Origin: Chryseobacterium antibioticum
Lineage (GTDB): Bacteria > Bacteroidota > Bacteroidia > Flavobacteriales > Weeksellaceae
Assembly: GCF_012927325.1 (NCBI RefSeq)
Contig: NZ_JABBGI010000011.1
Coordinates: 62,001-126,000, forward strand
DNA: 64,000 nucleotides
Direction: 5' to 3'
The position numbers and the translations under genes were made by a program. Positions 60,873-64,000 of this stretch are shown one piece after another. The stretch's first letter is position 1. Every line of letters starts with the position of its first letter. The notes beneath the pieces were generated by a model. The model did no database searches and was not told where the DNA came from. It worked only from the letters and a program-made list of their open reading frames with translations.

Positions 60873-61367
60873 ATGGGAATTATTGAACCTGGAATTGGAC
60901 TTTTGTTTTGGATGACCCTTACTTTTGTTATCCTATTGTTTCTTCTTGCTAAATACGCTTGGAAACCAATTGTTAATGCGGTAAATGATAGAGAAACTTC
61001 TATCGTTGATGCATTAAACCAAGCTAAATTGGCTAAAAAAGAAATGGAAGAACTTAAAGCTGATAACGAAAGAATTATTCGTGAAGCCAAAGTCGAAAGA
61101 GATGCTATCCTTAAAGAAGCCAGAGAAATTAAAGATAGAATCGTAGGTGAGGCTAAAGATGCTGCTAAAAACGAAGGAGATAAAATCATTGAAGCAGCTA
61201 AGCAAACTATCCAAACTGAGAAAAATGCTGCAATGGCAGACATCAAAACTCAAATCGGTGTTTTATCTGTAAACATCGCTGAATCTATCCTTAAGCAGAA
61301 GTTGGATAACAACGAAGCTCAAAATGAATTAGTTCAAAATTATTTAAACAAATCTAACCTTAACTAA
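60873..61367 (+). CDS. atpF: F-type ATP synthase subunit b
   Basis: 164 residues. One membrane helix (LLFWMTLTFVILLFLLAKY), then a long charged coiled coil (about 40-150) with LAKKEMEELKADNERIIREAKVERD, forming the peripheral stalk. Family start GIIEPGIGLLFW is typical of Bacteroidota. Ends 2 bp before atpH. Confidence 0.96.
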   Translation: MGIIEPGIGLLFWMTLTFVILLFLLAKYAWKPIVNAVNDRETSIVDALNQAKLAKKEMEELKADNERIIREAKVERDAILKEAREIKDRIVGEAKDAAKNEGDKIIEAAKQTIQTEKNAAMADIKTQIGVLSVNIAESILKQKLDNNEAQNELVQNYLNKSNLN

Positions 61368-61369
61368 GA

Positions 61370-61909
61370 ATGCTTACATCTAAAGTAGCTAAAAGATACG
61401 CACAGGGATTGCTTGACTTCACCAATGAATCAGGCCAGACAGCTGCCGTATTTTCTGAAATGAAAGATGTAGTAAAGATCATGTCTCAATCGGTAGATTT
61501 GAACAAGTTCTTTCTTACACCTTACATTGATGCAAAAAAGAAAATAGAGGTAGCAGACCAGATCTTTAAAAGTTTGTCGGTTTCTTCACAGAACCTGATC
61601 AGATTAGTGATCAAGCACGGGCGTGAAAGCCAGCTGAAAAATATCGCTCAGGAGTTCATCAATAAAGTAGAGGATATTAACGGTGTTCAGAGAATTACTC
61701 TTACTACTGCTACTCAGCTTTCTAAGGAGAACATTGATCAGATCCTGAGATCTACCAATTTGTTAAAAGCAGATTCAAACTTTGACCTTAAAGTAAACGT
61801 AAAGCCTGAAATTTTAGGAGGTTATATTTTAAGAGTAGGAGACCAGCAGATCGATGCATCTGTGAAAACTAAATTGGGTCAGATTAAAAAAGATTTTCAA
61901 TTGAACTAA
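61370..61909 (+). CDS. atpH: F-type ATP synthase subunit delta
   Basis: 179 residues. Typical start SKVAKRYAQGLLDFTNESGQ and C-terminal block KVNVKPEILGGYILRVGDQQIDASVKTKL (seen as GGYILRVGDQQIDASV). Joins the stalk to F1. Overlap spacing with atpF is 2 bp. Instead of atpA, the next gene (1 bp away) is an unrelated secreted protein. Confidence 0.96.
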   Translation: MLTSKVAKRYAQGLLDFTNESGQTAAVFSEMKDVVKIMSQSVDLNKFFLTPYIDAKKKIEVADQIFKSLSVSSQNLIRLVIKHGRESQLKNIAQEFINKVEDINGVQRITLTTATQLSKENIDQILRSTNLLKADSNFDLKVNVKPEILGGYILRVGDQQIDASVKTKLGQIKKDFQLN

Positions 61910-61910
61910 T

Positions 61911-62336
61911 ATGAAAAAGGTCTTATATATATCAATGCTTGCTTTTTCTTGTCTAGCTTTTGGACAGAAAGTGAAAATAAAGAAAGATATTGTATATGTT
62001 GATGGTCAACAATGGCTTTTAGCTGAAAAAGATGCTTTTAACTGTTCAATTTTTGATAAGAATAAGAATGAAATTATTTTTATAAAATATATCAAACAAA
62101 GTATAGGTGATAATATGCTTTTTAATCGTTCAGGTAAACCAAACTATTACTTAGTGAAATTTATTGGTACTGATAAGTCAATTGAAATTAGAGAACTTCC
62201 TGAAGACATATTGAAGATTATTTATAAGTCAAATGTTGTAAATCCAGATCTAACATTAAATCCAGATAAATTAAGGACTTTGGTTGAAAAGTATGGAAAC
62301 GATTTTTCAAAAGATACAGGTTCAACAACACTATAA
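61911..62336 (+). CDS. Unknown secreted protein inside atp operon
   Basis: 141 residues. Signal peptide (VLYISMLAFSCLAFGQ), then VKIKKDIVYVDGQQWLL and CSIFDKNKNEIIFIKYIKQ, YYLVKFIGTDKSIEIREL; no family recognised. Starts 1 bp after the atpH stop and lies 83 bp before atpA. Noticeably more AT-rich than atpH and atpA. ATP synthase operons do not normally contain such a gene, so it is probably an insertion kept in frame with transcription of the operon. Confidence 0.75.
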   Translation: MKKVLYISMLAFSCLAFGQKVKIKKDIVYVDGQQWLLAEKDAFNCSIFDKNKNEIIFIKYIKQSIGDNMLFNRSGKPNYYLVKFIGTDKSIEIRELPEDILKIIYKSNVVNPDLTLNPDKLRTLVEKYGNDFSKDTGSTTL

Positions 62337-62419
62337 TAATTAAATAATCTACTTCTAAAAGAAGTGTATTAGTTTAGGAAAATAAAATTTATTTTAAATT
62401 AAGAAAAAACAACCATATA

Positions 62420-63997
62420 ATGGCAGAAATAAATCCGGCAGAAGTATCTGCGATCTTAAAACAACAGTTGGCCAACTTCGACACTCAATCCAACGTTGAG
62501 GAAGTAGGTACAGTTTTAACCATCGGTGATGGTATTGCTCGTGTATACGGGTTAGAAAATGTACAGTACGGTGAGTTGGTGAAGTTTGCTAGTGATGTAG
62601 AAGGTATTGTACTTAACCTTGAGGAAGACAACGTAGGTGTTGCTCTACTTGGTGAAAGTAAATTGGTAAAAGAAGGAGATACAGTAAGAAGAACAAACAG
62701 AATCTCTTCTATCAAAGTAGGAGAAGGTATGTTAGGGAGAGTAGTAGATACTCTAGGTAACCCAATCGATGGTAAAGGACCAATCGAAGGAGAACTTTAC
62801 GAAATGCCATTGGAAAGAAAAGCTCCTGGAGTTATCTTCAGACAGCCGGTAACTGAACCTTTACAGACAGGTATCGTTGCGATTGACTCTATGATCCCTG
62901 TAGGAAGAGGACAGAGAGAGCTTATCATTGGTGACAGACAGACAGGTAAAACTACTGTTGCGATCGATACGATCATCAACCAGAGAGAATTTTTTGATGC
63001 AGGACAGCCTGTATATTGTATATATGTTGCTATCGGTCAGAAAGCTTCTACTGTAGCACAAATCGTTAAAACCCTTTCTGATAAAGGAGCTTTAGCATAT
63101 ACTGTAATTGTTGCGGCTAACGCATCAGATCCAGTTCCAATGCAGGTATATTCTGCAATGGCAGGAGCATCTATCGGTGAGTTCTTCAGAGACTCTGGTA
63201 GACCAGCATTGATCGTTTATGATGATTTATCTAAACAAGCAGTAGCATACCGTGAGCTTTCTCTACTATTGAGAAGACCACCGGGCCGTGAAGCTTATCC
63301 TGGAGACGTTTTCTATCTTCACTCAAGACTATTGGAAAGAGCAGCAAAAGTTATCGCTGATGACAAAATTGCTAGCCAAATGAATGATTTACCTGAGTCT
63401 TTAAGACCAATCGTAAAAGGAGGAGGTTCATTAACTGCCCTTCCAATTATCGAAACTCAGGCTGGTGACGTTTCTGCGTATATTCCAACAAACGTAATCT
63501 CTATTACAGACGGACAGATCTTCTTGGAGTCTGATCTATTCAACTCAGGGGTTCGTCCTGCGATCAACGTAGGGATCTCTGTATCCAGAGTAGGAGGTAA
63601 CGCTCAGATCAAATCAATGAAAAAAGTATCTGGTACTCTTAAATTAGACCAGGCTCAGTATAAAGAATTGGAAGCGTTCGCTAAGTTCGGTTCTGATCTT
63701 GATGCTTCTACTTTAGCAGTAATCTCTAAAGGAGAAAGAAACGTAGAGCTTCTTAAGCAGCCGGTAAACTCTCCGCTTCCTGTAGATAGCCAAGTTGCTA
63801 TGATTTATGCAGGTACAGAGAACTTAATGAGAAACGTTCCTATCAAGAAAGTAAAAGAATTCCAAATCGAATATATCGCATTCTTAAGATCTAAGCATCC
63901 TGAAACTATGGCTGCTCTTAAAGCTGGGAAAATCGACAACGATATTACAAACGTTCTTAAGCAGGCAGCTAACGATTTAGCTTCTAAATATAACTAA
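62420..63997 (+). CDS. atpA: F-type ATP synthase subunit alpha
   Basis: 525 residues, complete in the window. P-loop GDRQTGKT (near 173-180), the catalytic-interface segment [45 protein letters not shown] and [14 protein letters not shown] motifs are exact family matches (last two seen in part). Binds ATP at the non-catalytic site of F1. Next genes, presumably atpG, lie beyond the window. Confidence 0.98.
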   Translation: MAEINPAEVSAILKQQLANFDTQSNVEEVGTVLTIGDGIARVYGLENVQYGELVKFASDVEGIVLNLEEDNVGVALLGESKLVKEGDTVRRTNRISSIKVGEGMLGRVVDTLGNPIDGKGPIEGELYEMPLERKAPGVIFRQPVTEPLQTGIVAIDSMIPVGRGQRELIIGDRQTGKTTVAIDTIINQREFFDAGQPVYCIYVAIGQKASTVAQIVKTLSDKGALAYTVIVAANASDPVPMQVYSAMAGASIGEFFRDSGRPALIVYDDLSKQAVAYRELSLLLRRPPGREAYPGDVFYLHSRLLERAAKVIADDKIASQMNDLPESLRPIVKGGGSLTALPIIETQAGDVSAYIPTNVISITDGQIFLESDLFNSGVRPAINVGISVSRVGGNAQIKSMKKVSGTLKLDQAQYKELEAFAKFGSDLDASTLAVISKGERNVELLKQPVNSPLPVDSQVAMIYAGTENLMRNVPIKKVKEFQIEYIAFLRSKHPETMAALKAGKIDNDITNVLKQAANDLASKYN

Positions 63998-64000
63998 AAT

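Noticed and set aside
1..64000. tRNA, rRNA or prophage genes
   Set aside because: None recognised by eye; no cloverleaf, 16S/23S core sequence, integrase or phage structural gene seen. A tRNA scan would settle the point for tRNAs.

Overview
The window looks like chromosomal DNA of a flavobacterium of the Chryseobacterium type (Weeksellaceae, Bacteroidota). The evidence is AT-rich sequence, almost no Shine-Dalgarno sites, repeated TTG-(about 19 nt)-TAnnTTTG promoters, a type IX secretion sorting-domain fragment, PorT-like outer-membrane barrels, an a-subunit of ATP synthase with a long His-rich N-terminus, and typical flavobacterial gene neighbourhoods. No rRNA, tRNA, prophage or CRISPR array was seen. 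One small IS200-like element is present. Genus assignment is inference from gene content.

Layout. 0-7.2 kb: 3' part of hisS, a DUF6624-type lipoprotein, three related PH-domain/SHOCT proteins (two with a zinc-ribbon head), a GNAT acetyltransferase, a leucine-rich-repeat protein cut short by an in-frame stop, and a methyltransferase. 7.3-12.3 kb: a cyanophycin locus (isoaspartyl peptidase, cyanophycinase and a divergent full-length cyanophycin synthetase). 12.4-22 kb: a minus-strand run containing two clear ATP-grasp ligases, one ATP-grasp-like protein, a GCS2-type carboxylate-amine ligase, a lone class I glutamine amidotransferase, two esterases, an M17 aminopeptidase and a MepB-like protein. 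This looks like a peptide or isopeptide metabolite pathway with no product I can name. 22.2-27.4 kb: glycogen operon glgB-glgA-lipoprotein-glgC. So nitrogen-reserve and carbon-reserve genes lie on either side of the unexplained ligase cluster.

27.5-38.8 kb: S41 peptidase, an SRPBCC protein, sucAB, apaG, an orphan T9SS sorting-domain remnant, a DEDDh exonuclease, a GT2 glycosyltransferase with an LpxL-like acyltransferase, a secreted thioredoxin-like protein and a cysteine-rich double-glycine leader peptide. 38.9-45.5 kb: aldehyde dehydrogenase and an EmrAB/TolC-like export operon with a divergent AraC regulator. 45.5-52.5 kb: ribosomal proteins rpsF-rpsR-rplI (with a 70-bp heptad repeat before rplI), a ClC transporter, small unknown membrane proteins, a second 2-oxoacid dehydrogenase E2 and a DUF62 SAM hydrolase. 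52.6-57.5 kb: phoH and four outer-membrane barrel genes, with an IS200-like element between the third and fourth. 57.5-64 kb: ffh and the F-type ATP synthase operon atpB-E-F-H-(secreted unknown)-A.

The strongest candidates for something undescribed are the ligase/amidotransferase/peptidase cluster at 12.4-22 kb together with the cyanophycin genes, and the six-cysteine double-glycine peptide at 38.6 kb.
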